Assembly (NCBI GenBank): GCA_025618425.1
Contig: CM046848.1
Span: 30,855,584-30,919,583, forward strand
Length of the DNA stretch: 64,000 nucleotides
Direction of reading: 5' to 3'
From: Heliocidaris tuberculata
Lineage: Eukaryota > Echinodermata > Echinoidea > Camarodonta > Echinometridae
In this document: positions 40,365 through 51,999 of the stretch, piece after piece
How positions within the stretch are numbered: the stretch's first letter is position 1
Layout: each line of letters starts with the position of its first letter
The notes under the pieces: model-generated
What the model saw: the letters and a program-made list of their open reading frames with translations, nothing else
Told to the model about the DNA's origin: nothing
Database searches by the model: none
Translations under genes and position numbers: made by a program

Positions 40365-40673
40365 CTGCATGCATATAAACCAAATAATAAATCATTGAGG
40401 AAGAACAGTGGACGAAATCTTTTAAAAGAGGCTAACTTTTTTGATTTTATCTAACTGACAACTGACAAAAAAAGGGGGGGGGGGGGAGACAAACATCTAT
40501 CAAAAAGGTGTACATAACACATATTGTAGGCTATATGACTGCACTTTGAAAGACGTTTTGCCACTCCTAAAGAGGGAGAAAGAAAGAGATCAGTTATACC
40601 TGATCCACAAAGGAATTTTCCGGCGTCATCCACAAGATTAGAGCAGAGGAACCCAAACTATACCAGTCGCCAT
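40365..40673. other. Sequence upstream of the minus-strand signal-peptide exon
   Basis: About 40365-40420 matches, in reverse complement, the sequence upstream of the + copy at 36.0 kb. A G-tract lies at 40475-40486. No first exon is recognised. Confidence 0.45.
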
Positions 40674-40823
40674 CAGTGGCGGATCTACGGGGGGGGGGGG
40701 GGGGTTTAAACCCCCCCCCCCCCCTTGGGCTGCCAAGTAAACATTTAATGTGCATAGGAAAACGCCATCATAATACTCAACCCCTCAAAACCCCCCCTTG
40801 GAAAAAAGCTAGATCCGTCCCTG
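40674..40823 (+). mobile_element. hAT-like MITE, copy 2
   Basis: Ends CAGTGGCGGATCTAC and GCTAGATCCGTCCCTG, G-tract 40690-40704, C-tract 40710-40724. Inverted near-identical copy of 37078-37241. GCCAT occurs on both sides and may be part of the target duplication. Confidence 0.8.
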
Positions 40824-40825
40824 GC

Positions 40826-41050
40826 CATTTTACTGTTCATGCATACAAGCAAACTGAAGCTAGAATTACAAGAACAATCAAAGATTGGAATAAACTACCA
40901 CTTTCAGTAACATCCCAACCTTTTCTAAGAAGTTTCAAAGACGCTTTTCAAATTAATTAAAATCCAAATTAAACGTCTGCACCCCACGGCGTCACGGAGT
41001 TCTTCACTCTGTTGCCCTGTATAGCATCACGATCAAGATCAAGATTAAGG
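40826..41050 (+). mobile_element. Non-LTR retrotransposon 3' end with (ATCAAG)n tail
   Basis: Encodes EARITRTIKDWNKLPLSVTS and then FLRSFKDAFQIN before a stop near 40960, the RTIKDWN-LP signature of reverse transcriptase C-termini. A short 3' UTR (CACCCCACGGCGTCACGGAG) and ATCAAGATCAAGATTAAG follow. 5' truncated, perhaps by the adjacent MITE. Confidence 0.65.
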
Positions 41051-41114
41051 GGGGAGGGGGGCGTGTGGCCTAGCCCTCCTGGACACGCCGATGCATGGAA
41101 TTAAGATGTACATT

Positions 41115-41605
41115 CGGGGGGGGGGGGGGGGGGACATGTCTCATTGAGGCCTGTACATCATCCGAGTACACAAAAACGGATAAAAAGGGTACTTTTTCAG
41201 TATTAGGCGCGTAACCCGGGTTTACGCGTTTAGGGTATCAAAACAGCAAACATCAAGAAAAAGGGTATCAAATTCAGAGGTGATAAGAAGATCTGCGGAA
41301 AAGGGGGGGGGGGGCATATAGTTCGGTAACGTGTTCCAAATTAGGTTAAATTTCTTTTACGGTTCCTTTTTGGCTAAAAAAAGGTCTGTGATGATGATGC
41401 AATCCTCAAAATTAATAGGATGTAAAATACCACGCAAGATATAAAATCGCCTATAAGGGTATAAAAATCAGAGACGTTAGACGGGTTTCCATGTTTAGGG
41501 TATCAAAACTACTCCTACTGCAATCCCCGTTTAGGGTGCTTTTCAGAAAGTGATTTACGCGGATGATGTACAGGTCTCAATGAGACATGCCCCCCCCCCC
41601 CACCC
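41115..41605. mobile_element. Inverted-repeat element, GGACATGTCTCATTGAGG ends
   Basis: Left: poly-G then ACATGTCTCATTGAGGCCTG and TACATCATCCG. Right: CGGATGATGTACAGGTCTCA, ATGAGACATG and poly-C. The interior has GGGTATCAAAA and GTTTAGGGTATC words repeated in several places. No frame. Confidence 0.8.
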
Positions 41606-41835
41606 CCTTGGGGTCTTAACGCTCTTCTGGCTCTCATGTTTTATGTTTTACATTGAACGTAACACCGAATGGAACAAATTTCTGTATTATTATATACGAA
41701 CAATTATAAATCTTGAATCTTAAATCTTGAATCTTGCCTTATTGTTGGCAGTGAAAAATTATCCAGGGTACTAAACTGTCCTTGTGGTAGTTTAACCAAC
41801 TGTATTCGTCAGGGGTGATAGTCCATGAACACGTC

Positions 41836-42191
41836 CGGGGGGGGGGGGGGGGGGGGGGTGGGGTCGGGGGTTCATAAAGCTGTTCGTAAAGTTATGCATG
41901 ACTTTACGAACGACTTGCATATGAAGTGCCAGATAGGATGCCCAAAGTTTTTCCTAATGGTTTAATAAAATGTGACTGTATTTCCAATAACCTCAATTAA
42001 ATTATGGCAAAAAATATACTTTGCATTAAAAATGTTTGTTATAATAAGAATGTTAACCTACATCTGCACAGTTCAGCTTTAGGTGATGCAGTTAAACATT
42101 ATTGAGCATCCCATTTGGCTTGTCATATTTAAGTCATTCGTAAAGTCATGCGCAACTTTACGAACAGCTTTATGAAACACCCCCCCCCCCT
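41836..42191. mobile_element. MITE with TTCATAAAGCTGTTCGTAAAG ends, inserted in the right arm only
   Basis: Left: G-tract (41837-41858) then TTCATAAAGCTGTTCGTAAA and TTACGAACGAC. Right: GTCATTCGTAAAGTCATGCG, TTTACGAACAGCTTTATGAA and a C-tract. Inverted repeats of about 45 bp. In the left arm, GGACGTGTTCATGG is continuous with flanking AT-rich sequence, giving the empty site. Confidence 0.8.
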
Positions 42192-42296
42192 GATATGATA
42201 TATTCATATTCATGTCTTTCATTAATTAATAACGCAAATTCTTAAAACCAGGAAACACAGGATGCGTTCCATGCTAAAATTATCACTTTGACAGTT

Positions 42297-43352
42297 GTTG
42301 GGAATATATTGATCTGAATCCAATTTTCATAGTAGGGGGCCTGTGTAGTTTCGATTGCAGTTCATGTTAATTTTAGCAACCACTATAAATGTATTCGATT
42401 TTGTCCCACTAATCGGAAAAATGATGTTGGATAAAAAGCATCGCCATTTGGTGGCCTTTAGATCCTCGTGGTGGATGCCATTCAGCATTTACCAACACAA
42501 CATTAAAAAGGGCTGTGTGGAATATTCATCAAGTCATTTGCAAAACCCCGACAGACGTACATTTCGATTGGTTAGGCCCATTTCATGATTGTTTTGATGA
42601 TGATGATGATAGTCGTACAATGCTATGAATTAAGCCTATTTCATGGTTATTTGGAATATATTGATCTGAATCCAATTTTAATGATGATGATAGTCGTACA
42701 GTGCTATGAATCAAGCCTATTTCATGGTTATTTGGAATATATTGATCTGAATCCAATTTTAATGATGATGATAGTCGTACAGTGCTATATGAATTAGGCC
42801 TATTTCATGGTTGTTGGGAATATATTGATCTGAATCCAAATTTAATGATGATGATAGTTGTACAATGCTATGAAGTGAGCCTATTTCATAATTATTTGGA
42901 ATATATTGACCCGAATCCAATTCTAATGATGATGATAGTTGTACAATGCTATGAAGTGAGCCTATTTCATAATTATTTGGAATATTTTGACCTGAATCCA
43001 ATTCTAATGATGATGATAGTTGTACAATGCTATGAAGTGAGCCTATTTCATAATTATTTGGAATATATTGACCCGAATCCAATTCTAATGATGATGATAG
43101 TTGTACAATGCTATGAACTGAGCCTATTTCATAATTATTTAGAATATATTGATATGAATCCAATTTTAATGATGATGACAGTCGTACAATGCTATGAATT
43201 AGGCCTATTTCATGGTTGTTGGGAATATATTGATCTGAATCCAATTTTCATAATAGGGGGGCCTGTGTAGTTTCGAGTGCAGTTCATGTTAATTTATGGC
43301 AACTACTATAAATGTTTTCTGCTTGGTCCCACTAATCGGAAAAATGATGTTG
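42297..43352 (+). repeat. 81-bp minisatellite, about 8 copies, between 130-bp direct repeats
   Basis: ATGATGATGATAG-starting monomers recur at about 42599, 42681, 42762, 42845, 42926, 43007, 43088 and 43169. Because 81 is a multiple of three, both strands stay open (about 160 codons each), which mimics genes. About 130 bp of flank (GAATCCAATTTTCATAGTAG ... CACTAATCGGAAAAATGATG) is present on both sides. The left arm holds only one monomer near 32396-32450. Confidence 0.9.
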
Positions 43353-44158
43353 CCATTTTTTCTGTTGATCTTTAGTGACCTTAATCCCAAGGTCAAAGGT
43401 CAAATGTCATTATCTTTCATTATCTTCAATGTATGTCGACCTTGGTATAAAAAATAATGTAGAAAATTTTACAATGACATTGGTTTTATTGGTAGACTAG
43501 ACCTCTCAAACTTTTGCAATATGCATATTTATGTAAATAACCTGATTAGATACTCAAAATATGCATATAATCACATCTGCAACGTGCACATCAAACGCAT
43601 AAACTGTACATAGGTATTCTGTGTGTCTTTTTAAGAGTAGCAAAAATATATTTTTTAAAGAAAAACAACGCTCAGTGCTACAAATAGATCCATAGACGTA
43701 TGAGCACATTTTCGGCAGCTTGGGGGGGGGGGGGGGGTGTCACCCCCTAACATTTTAACCTCTTTTACTGCCTGACTACAGTTGTCGTATAGTGGATTGT
43801 TGGTTGGCCGTGGACAATCATCCAAAGTTTCTCGGGATAGTTTCCGGTTGTATTCGTTCGGAGAGTGTCCATGAGGGGGGGGGGGGGGGGGGGGGGGGGG
43901 GTCCTTATACGATATTACAAATCTTCAACACCCTGTCATTACACTTAAAGAAATGGGAAGCTTTTGATTTCGGATGAAGGAAGGAGTCTTGGATGTGAAG
44001 TGCAATAGATAGAATATGTTAATTAAGAACTATAAATGGATTGCACTTCCATCCCTCCCAGGGGACTTTCCTTTAATTTTTGTTATTGGTTGTCTGCAGA
44101 TTCTTACGCTTATTGCAAGTCACGGAGTGCCGAGAGGAGCGCTCAGGGTTTGGGGTGA

Positions 44159-44201
<43 letters not shown>

Positions 44202-44588
44202 GGGAGGGGCGCTGGAAGGAGTGAGGTATTGTGTTGGGATGTGCGGGTTTATCTGTCTTTTTTTTTCCCCTTTCTTATCCTTCTCTCTCTCATATTTCAT
44301 TTTTCCTTTTTTTCCCCCTCTCTTTTCTTCTCTTTTTTTATCATTATACATTTTTCTTTCAGTGAAAAAAAAAGCAACATATAAAAGGAATATTTATATT
44401 TGAGGTATATTTTCAGTTGTATAAATTCCTTGTGCGTCCATGAATGTATACATTTTTGCAGGTAACGCAAAGGTATATTATTTTTCAGTTGTACATCTAT
44501 ATAATTTCAAGTAAGCTGAGATATTAAGTGAATTACAAGTAAATGTATGTGTAAATTCTTTGTTCTTCCATGAATGTATACATTTTTC

Positions 44589-44619
<31 letters not shown>

Positions 44620-44690
44620 TTGTAATTAATAGTATAAGCGGTGTTGAGACAAAGTGTTCTTTTAGGGTTTCATAAGTTATGAATATATTC
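43353..44690. other. Repeats with G-tracts and (GA)nGn; no gene
   Basis: AAGGTCAAAGGTCAAATGTCA at 43390 resembles the AGGTCA words of the element at 7.6 kb. G-tracts at 43722-43737 and 43874-43900. (GA)n at 44162-44190 runs directly into G14. A T/C-rich stretch spans 44258-44340 and (TA)n lies at 44589-44615. Confidence 0.6.
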
Positions 44691-44699
44691 TATGGCTCA

Positions 44700-47600
44700 G
44701 GTGCTCAAAATTAGTGAACTTGTCATTATGAAAGTTAATCATTTGATTAACGCTTTAGGAACTCATCATCATCATCATTCATCCTTATGTCACCTCCTAT
44801 CTTTCCATCTTCATTCCATTCTCTTTCCATCTCATGATCATTACCACTGTCATACTAGTACGACACAGCAACTTTACACGGGAACTAGTTGTTACACCTT
44901 TAATCACAATAGATTGGTAATAGTAGCTATTTTTATGATTACTGATCTAGACCAGTTATCTATTTTCAATACTAACAAATTATCCTCTGATAGTAACTAT
45001 TACTCAACTGACGAATTTACTTCTAGTTTTCAAAAAACAGGGAATAGATTTAGTTTACTTCATGTAATTGCTAGAAGTTTAAGCAAAAATTTTGATTCTC
45101 TGGAAACATTGCTATATAATTTGAACAATTATCCCTCTTCTATTATTAGTGTCACGGAAACTTGGCTTAATAACACTTCGCCTAACCTATTTAACTTACA
45201 AAATTATACACTGATCAGACATGATGGAGAAGAAAAGAGAGGAGGGGGTATAGCATCTTATGTCAATGAACAACTACAATTTAAACTCCGAAAGTAAATA
45301 ACATTAAAACAAAGTGAATCATTGTTTTTAGAAATCATGAATTTATATATATATATTATATATATATATATATATAATTGTTGGATTAATTTACAGACCC
45401 CCTCATGGTCCTATTAATTCATTTTGTGAAGATCTTGATATATGCCATCATACACTTATGGGAGAAGGTAAACAATTATATTTAATGGGTGATTTTAATA
45501 TAGACTTGTTATCTCATAGAAGTTATGATACCCTTCTTCATACAACTTAGTTATCATGATACCCTTCTTCATATTACTTACCTAACGGTTGTTATCCACA
45601 TATAAATAAACCATCCAGGATTGATGGTTAATCTTCAACCCTTATAGATAATATTTTTTCTGATATCTTTGACAAAGACATGACTAGTGGATTACTATAC
45701 TCCGATATATCTGACCATTTGCCAGTTTTTGTAATGTGTAATAATGACATTTCAATTAAAAGTCAGTTAAATCAAGCATGTACAGAAAGCAATGGTTGGA
45801 TATCTATAGTGAGTCAGACTAAAATATTGCATACGAAAATTTTAATAAAAATTTACAGATGTATTCCGACAAAAATTTTCCTCTGGTTTCTGTAAACAAG
45901 AACAATAAACGTTGTAAAATGCCATGGATAACAAAAGCAATTCTGCGATCCGTACACACAAGGAATAAACTCTATAAGGCTTACTGAACAAACTCTACTA
46001 CTCTTAATAAAAACAAATATAAAACGTACCGCAACAAACTAACTACTATCATTCGAACTTCTCGTAAAATGTACAATTCCGATAAACTTAACAGAGTGAA
46101 ATCTAATATGAAATCTACATGGAAGATTATAAATGATCTGATTGGCAAGAAGACAACAAAAAAATCACCTACTTATAATTTTACAATGGATAATACAGTA
46201 ATACAGTCTGAAGATATAGCTCATACCTTTAATTCCCTTTTTTGGTAAATATAGGACCTAATTATTTTAGCAAATAAACTCAAAAAACCGAACGAAAATT
46301 TTACTAAATTTCTTCTTGAACCTACATCTTCACTGTTTTTTTTTTAATTCCATAAATTCTAATGAAATAATCGAAATAACAAAAAATCTCAAATAAAGTA
46401 AATCACAAGGTCACAATAGAATTAGTGCTTTTCTCCTTAAACAAATTATACATTTTTTTATTTCTCCTCTCACATTTTTAATATATCTATTAACACCGGG
46501 AAATGTCCTGAGTCCCTAAAAATTGCAAAGGTAAATCCCGTTTTAAAAAAAGACAATCCTCACGAAATAAGCAATTACAGGCCTAGAAAAGATTATTTAC
46601 AAAAGGCTGTATACCTTTTTAGATACATTTCATTTTCTAAATCTAAATCAATATGGTTTCAGAAAACCGACCTAGTTTTAGTATAATTATATGATAAAAT
46701 AGCGAATGCTATGGCCAATAAAGAACATGTAATTGGAGTATTCATGGACTTATCAAAAGCCTTTGATACACTTGACCACCAGATTTTACTTTAAAAACAC
46801 TCTTATGGAATTCGTGGAGTTGCCCTCTCCTGGTTTAAGAGCTATTTATTGAATAGACAACAATATGTAGTGTATAATGATGTTTCTTTAAATTTCCTAC
46901 CAATCCAATGCGACGTTCCACAGGGGTCAGTACTAGGCCCTTTACTCTTTCTATTATATATTAATGATTTAACCAATGCAAAGCCTCTCTTATCTTTCAT
47001 AGTATTTGCAGATGACACAAACATCTTCTTTTCACATCAAAACTTAAATACCCTAGTAAATACACTTAATAATGAGGTACTAAAGTTATCTCTGTGGTTT
47101 CAATGCAATAAATTGTCCCTTAATTTAGATAAAACAAATTTCATGTATTTCAAGTCGTAAATTTTCATGTCATTGATTTTCCTTACAACATAGGCCCTAC
47201 TTATAGATAATGTTTCTTTTGAAAGAAAAAGTCAAACAAGATTTTTGGGCGTCTTTATCGATGAAAATTTAAATTGGAACAAACATATATGGCACATAGC
47301 TACTTCTATTTCTAGGAATGTTGGTATACTTTATAAAATAAAGGGATTTTTCCCTTGCAAAACGCTCATTATGCTTTATAGTTCAATGATATCACCGTAT
47401 ACAACATATTGCAATTTAGTTTGAGCCACCAGCAACAAAACAAAAATCAACTCTATTTACTTATTACAAAAGAAAGCCCTTCGCATATGTACCGGTTCAC
47501 CATATTTATCTCACACCAGACCAATATTTTACCAACTGAAAACTCTAACCATGCTAACAATATTCGACATCAATTCACTACAAAGTTTAAAATGACATGC

Positions 47601-47985
47601 TCCCTCTTTCATTTCAAAACTTGTATACTTTAAATAACACTATTCACTCCTGCCCTACTCGCAATTCCTCCAATTTTCATCTAGTCAACCCAAAGTTACT
47701 TATTGCCCATAGATCTTAAGACACCATGGTCCAGACCTATGGAATTCTCTCCCAGAATTCATTAAATCCCGTTGTTCCCTTTCTTCATTTAAAGCTAAAG
47801 CCAAGGTTAAAACGATGTTACTATCAGAATATACAAGGTAACAATTTCTGTGTCAACTCTTCAGTCTTTTTCACAATGTTATCCTTTCTATCATTTTAAT
47901 CATTACCGATCATCATCATCATCATCATTTCATCATCAACATCATCATCATTTCATCATCAACATCATCGTCATTATGCTTTTAA
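44700..47985 (+). pseudogene. CR1/L2-type retrotransposon, nearly full ORF2, many breaks
   Basis: Pieces of one polyprotein in order. The endonuclease N-terminus is at about 45040-45297 (LLHVIARSLSKNFDSLETLL ... SVTETWLNN). Reverse transcriptase is at 46735-47160, with GVFMDLSKAFDTLDH, YGIRGVALSWFKSYLLNRQQ, VPQGSVLGPLLFLLYINDL and the catalytic FADDTNIF. The C-terminus is HHGPDLWNSLPEFIKSR to a stop near 47840. Frameshifts and stops fall throughout, for example near 45298, 45548, 46250 and 46790. The tail is (ATC)n at about 47908-47970. Inactive. RNA binding and priming at 3' UTRs are inferred from the family. Confidence 0.9.
45339..45377. repeat. (TA)n microsatellite inside the retrotransposon
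   Basis: Alternating TA with a central break, located between the endonuclease and reverse-transcriptase parts. It probably expanded after insertion. Confidence 0.8.
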
Positions 47986-48590
47986 AGGTAACAGATAGTT
48001 TTGGGAGGCCCTCAAAAACTTTTCGTGAGATTTCTTTGAATTTACTTAATAAAAAGCAGGGTACTAACATAACTAAGATGCTATGAAGTTTTTTCCTCCT
48101 CAAGTGAAATATTTACTGAATGAGAGATGAAAAGTAATAAAAATCCCTGGCCCAAAAAAGAGGGGACGTAAATTCAAACAACGGCCACACACACTACTCA
48201 CATTAGGATTGCTGTGTGTATAGAATACGCTACACATAGTGCGAAGCGCTGGGTTTATTGTGCGGGGAACCTTCGGGTGGATACGGTCTTAGCGTGAGGC
48301 AGTGAAAAGCCGTTACCAAACGTTTCTTACACTTACAGATATTTACACTAAAATTTATTCGAAATCGTGAATGGAATGTTAAATAATCTCGTACATGTGT
48401 CTTATGATAAATGGAGAGTAGTATGTGACTATCTTAGATAAGTTTCTTGCCAGTAAGATTTTTGCTACCGAGACTGTCTATGAGCTTTAACTTAGGATTT
48501 AAATTATTTATCCATTCTGCTTATTAAACATTTTTTAGCTATTTCATATTTGTTTGGGGCTGCCATATTCTCAAGCAAATTGCTCACAAT
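47986..48590. other. No gene seen
   Basis: Intergenic. No recognisable protein, RNA or element. Confidence 0.4.
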
Positions 48591-48654
48591 GAGAGAGAGA
48601 GAGAGGGGGGGGGGGGGAGAGATTAAGGAAAGGAAGAAACTATATTCGTCGGTT

Positions 48655-48700
<46 letters not shown>

Positions 48701-48720
48701 GAGAGGGGGGTTGGAGTATA
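48591..48720 (+). repeat. Two (GA)nGn compound tracts
   Basis: (GA)n runs into G13 at 48591-48617, and again (GA)n into G11 at 48660-48701, with a 40-bp spacer. Frames across them are low-complexity artefacts. Confidence 0.95.
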
Positions 48721-48829
48721 GAGAGAGAAATGAGAGAAAAGGAGGGGAAAGATATAGAGAGAGAATCCGAGAACCAATTAAGAACGGAATCATGAGTGAG
48801 AAATATAGGGTGTGGGAAGAGGGAGCTGA

Positions 48830-49045
48830 CACACATTACTATTAAAGGGCAATCCAACCTTTGTAAACACCTGATTTGTGTGAAAGGAGAAAAATAAGAG
48901 AAACAGGATTGTGAAAGTTTGAAAGAAATCGGACAAAGCATAAGAAAGTTATGAACGTTTGAAAAATGGGATCACTACATCTATGCGAATCTCAAATTGG
49001 CAATTAGGTGAATCGATTTTGATGTATTCACGGTCAACTCTCCCA
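48830..49045. repeat. Possible interspersed repeat
   Basis: AAAGGGCAATCCAACCTTTG through AGAAAGTTATGAACGTTTGA has the look of a dispersed repeat, but no second copy is visible here, so the call is weak. Confidence 0.25.
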
Positions 49046-49049
49046 TTTG

Positions 49050-49450
49050 TCGTACACCGAAATTTCCCCTTTCTCTCTGATAAGTACCCTTTTTACTACT
49101 AAAAGTGCCCATTTTCCTTTCTAATAAGTGCCCTTTCCTTTTATGATAAGTTCTCTTTTTTCTGCTTCTGAAGTACAAATTTTACTTTGGATAGATGCCC
49201 CTTTTTTCTTTCTAATAAGTGCCCTTTCCCCCTTCTGATAAGTGCCCCTTTTCTCGCTAATACGTGCCATTTTCTTCTTTGATATTAAAGTGCATTTTTA
49301 CTTCTGATAGCCCCCTTTTCCCTTCTTATAAGTGCCCATTTCCCCCTTCTGATAAGTGCACCCTCTTTACTTATGTTAAGTGCCCCTTTTACTACCTAAT
49401 ATGTGCCCTTTTCACCTCTGATAAGAGCCCTTTCATCCTCTGATAACTGC
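49050..49450 (-). repeat. Degenerate minisatellite, about 20-30 bp unit (TTCTGATAAGTGCCC)
   Basis: The words CTGATAAGTGCCC, CTAATAAGTGCCC and their variants recur more than ten times with T/C-rich spacers. The minus-strand frame over part of it is repeat-derived. Confidence 0.85.
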
Positions 49451-49821
49451 CCCCTTTTGCCTATATTTCCCATTCTTTCTTACAAAAAGAGCCATATGGT
49501 TAGATTAACAAGGTGCTATTCCTGAGGATACAAGGCACTTGATATTATCATCCTGCCTTTAGTTGATTTTCCATGACAAGGCGGTCAAATTACTACAGTG
49601 ACTTTCGTCACTTCGGAATCACCAACCAATTCTTAGTTTGACAGTGTATAATGTCATAAAAGAAGCGAATAAAAGAAATATATGTCTTGTTTGAGTTCAA
49701 ATGTAAAACATGAACATGAATAAAAATAAAGTATAAAATTATTAGTTGGTAAAACAGTAAGATTTTCCTGGGTTATCACGGGAGAGAAAATTACACAAAA
49801 CAGACATGGGTGTTTGATTAC

Positions 49822-49900
49822 CTTGGTAAGCAGTGACTACTATGTGTCGGTTCGTGATGACGAGGAAAATGAAGAGAGAAATTGTTGGCGCCTACCATGG
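49822..49900 (-). pseudogene. Third relative of the signal-peptide exon
   Basis: The minus strand encodes TISLFIFLVITNRHIVVTAY then Q, ending in phase 1 at CAAG|GTAATC. It aligns residue for residue with the exons at 36076 and 40364 (shared NxHIxVT). The start codon position reads ACA instead of ATG, so it is decayed or uses another start. Confidence 0.4.
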
Positions 49901-51238
49901 TCCCTACAATAAATTATTTTTCATCGAATGTAAGGTCTGATACACACACACACACTTCTGCAACTTAGGTATTAAAATCACCATATCGCGAGTTGAAGAT
50001 CTAGCCTCTTTCCAAATATGGGGTTTTCCCACAGGCACTACTATAGTCCAGTCGGAAAGGGGGGTTCCCGTGCACCATCGAGATAAAATTTTTAAACCAA
50101 CTTTTTTTATAAGTCCTGAAGTGTCTAGTTAATGAATTTTGATGTTCCCATTGCCAAAATCGTGTCCAATGGGGATCAAAATCGGCCATTTTGGCACCAT
50201 CTTGAATTTTTGATGAAATTCCATAATTAGCATATCTTTTGAATTAGACATCATGCATGAATAAATAAAACAGCTTTTTTGAGTAATAATAGGATGGGGA
50301 ATCGATTAAGAGAGTTATTTTTGTGATTTGAGTAACCTGGATTCCACAAAACATCAAAAAGTGTGAAAAAAGTGATAAAATTTGCACAAAAAATCGTGCA
50401 TCTTAACGTCATCTTGTTTTTCAACTAGTAAAAACAATGATAACCTGCAAATCTTTACTAAAATATGTTGAGAGGGATCTAATCATGATTTTCATGCATA
50501 AATTTACACATATACCTTAAAAATGTAACAGTATGGTCAGCTTAATGACACCTCTCAGATTAGGAAATACATGCGTTTTTCATGCATAATCGAGGCCCAT
50601 TGGCTATTGTGTGCGAAACCAAATAGACTTGTGTGTGTTAGAAGCGGCACATTTGAGACGCTTTTACCAGCATGTGTGGTAAGAGTTATACGTTGAGTTA
50701 TGGGCAAATGCATGAAATTTAATTGATTTTTATAGTGTACATTGAATAATTTTTTGTATTTCTTGATGGTTTATACTCAAAAACAGTAAAATCAATCATT
50801 TGAGATCAAATCGAACATAGATACTATTTCAGTAGATTAGGGTAACGATTCTGTGCTTGTCTTGACGGTTCGTCTATCTGTTTCTCCTGTCATGAGCTTC
50901 TCAAACATGAAGTTAATGACATCTTTAGTTTGAAAAGTGCCTTTTCCTTATATTTTGTTTTAGAAATATATACATTATGCAATATTGCTTTAGAATAGAT
51001 AGTCAACAATTTACCAAGATGATAATATATTTTCAATTCAAATATCTTATCCCACAATACGTGACATTGACAGCAATTTTAACACCAATATTAGTAATTG
51101 ATGAGTGTTCCATGGGGTTTGATTTCAATTATATGACATTTTAAAAATTATCTTACTGGGAATGATTTGATGAAATCAATTAATAGTATATGTAGTTTTG
51201 GAGTAATGGAGATGATTATCTCAAAATTAAATAAGATG
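49901..51238. other. No gene seen
   Basis: AT-rich sequence without recognisable domains or elements. A short CA run lies at 49941-49954. Confidence 0.4.
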
Positions 51239-51746
51239 TCAGGTTAGAGACATGACAAAGGGAAAGAAGATGAAGAGACGGAGAGAGCTAGAGAAAGGGA
51301 GAAAACGAGAGGAGAGGTTTATAGAGAGAGGGGAAGAGAGAAAGTCATATAAAGAGAGGGGGAGGAGAAAGACAAAGAGAGGATGCAGAGGCAGGGTAGA
51401 CAGGCAGAAAAGAGGGATAAAGGACGTACGAGGAAGATGGTGACTGAGAAGGGTGGGGAGAGAAAGTAGAGGAGGAGGAGGAGAGAGAACAGAAGAGAAG
51501 ACAAGGCAAGGCAAGACAGGGAAGAAAGGATAGACGGGGGATGATTGAGAGCAAAAGACAGGCAGACAGACAGAGTCAGAGAGAGAAACAGACAGACAAG
51601 CAGAGAGACGGGTATGGAAGAGGGATATCAGATGGTACAAGGGAGTGGGTGGTAAGATGAGAGAGGGAGAGGGAGAGGGAGAGAGTGCACGCGCTGAGGG
51701 GGAAGGATCAAATTAGTGATGGAGAGAGGGGGGGGGGGGGGGGGTA
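51239..51746 (+). repeat. Purine-rich (GA/GGA) tract ending in G18
   Basis: About 500 bases of nearly pure purine on the + strand, ending in (GAGA)G-run at 51723-51744. Long frames on both strands are composition artefacts. Confidence 0.9.
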
Positions 51747-51835
51747 GTTAGTGAAAATGGAGTGTGGAGGACGACCCTAAATCCTGTTGAACCTATTAAT
51801 TGGTTCTTATAATCATAAAGCTACCCCCCCCCAAA

Positions 51836-51898
51836 AAAAAAAAAAAAAAAAAAAATCAAAATCAAAATCAAAATCAAAATCAAAATCAAAATCAAAAC
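51836..51898 (+). repeat. Poly-A followed by (AAAATC)n
   Basis: A-tract 51833-51855, then eight AAAATC-type units. This is the form of a retroposon tail, but no body is recognised. Confidence 0.85.
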
Positions 51899-51999
51899 TG
51901 ACAGAACGTACCTCGACCTGACTTGCAACTAAGCGACCCGAATCCAGCTGAAAAAACTTGAATATAGACAACCTCCCATGAGGACGAGATTCGATTTAA

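Larger units (their letters stand above)
41612..43882. repeat. Right arm of the large inverted duplication
   Basis: Counterpart, in reverse, of 31779-32950 (see that entry for the matched pieces). It carries two insertions or expansions that the left arm lacks: the MITE at 41836-42191 and the 81-bp minisatellite. The left arm therefore shows the ancestral state at both places. Confidence 0.75.

Noticed and set aside
42759..43270. About 160-codon repetitive frames on both strands
   Set aside because: They result from an 81-bp minisatellite whose unit is divisible by three; no start, splice or polyadenylation context.
42297..43352. CRISPR-like array
   Set aside because: The repeats are contiguous with no unique spacers and the genome is eukaryotic.
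51239..51640. A 133-codon minus-strand frame
   Set aside because: It lies wholly within a purine-rich tract and is rich in Ser, Leu and Pro only.
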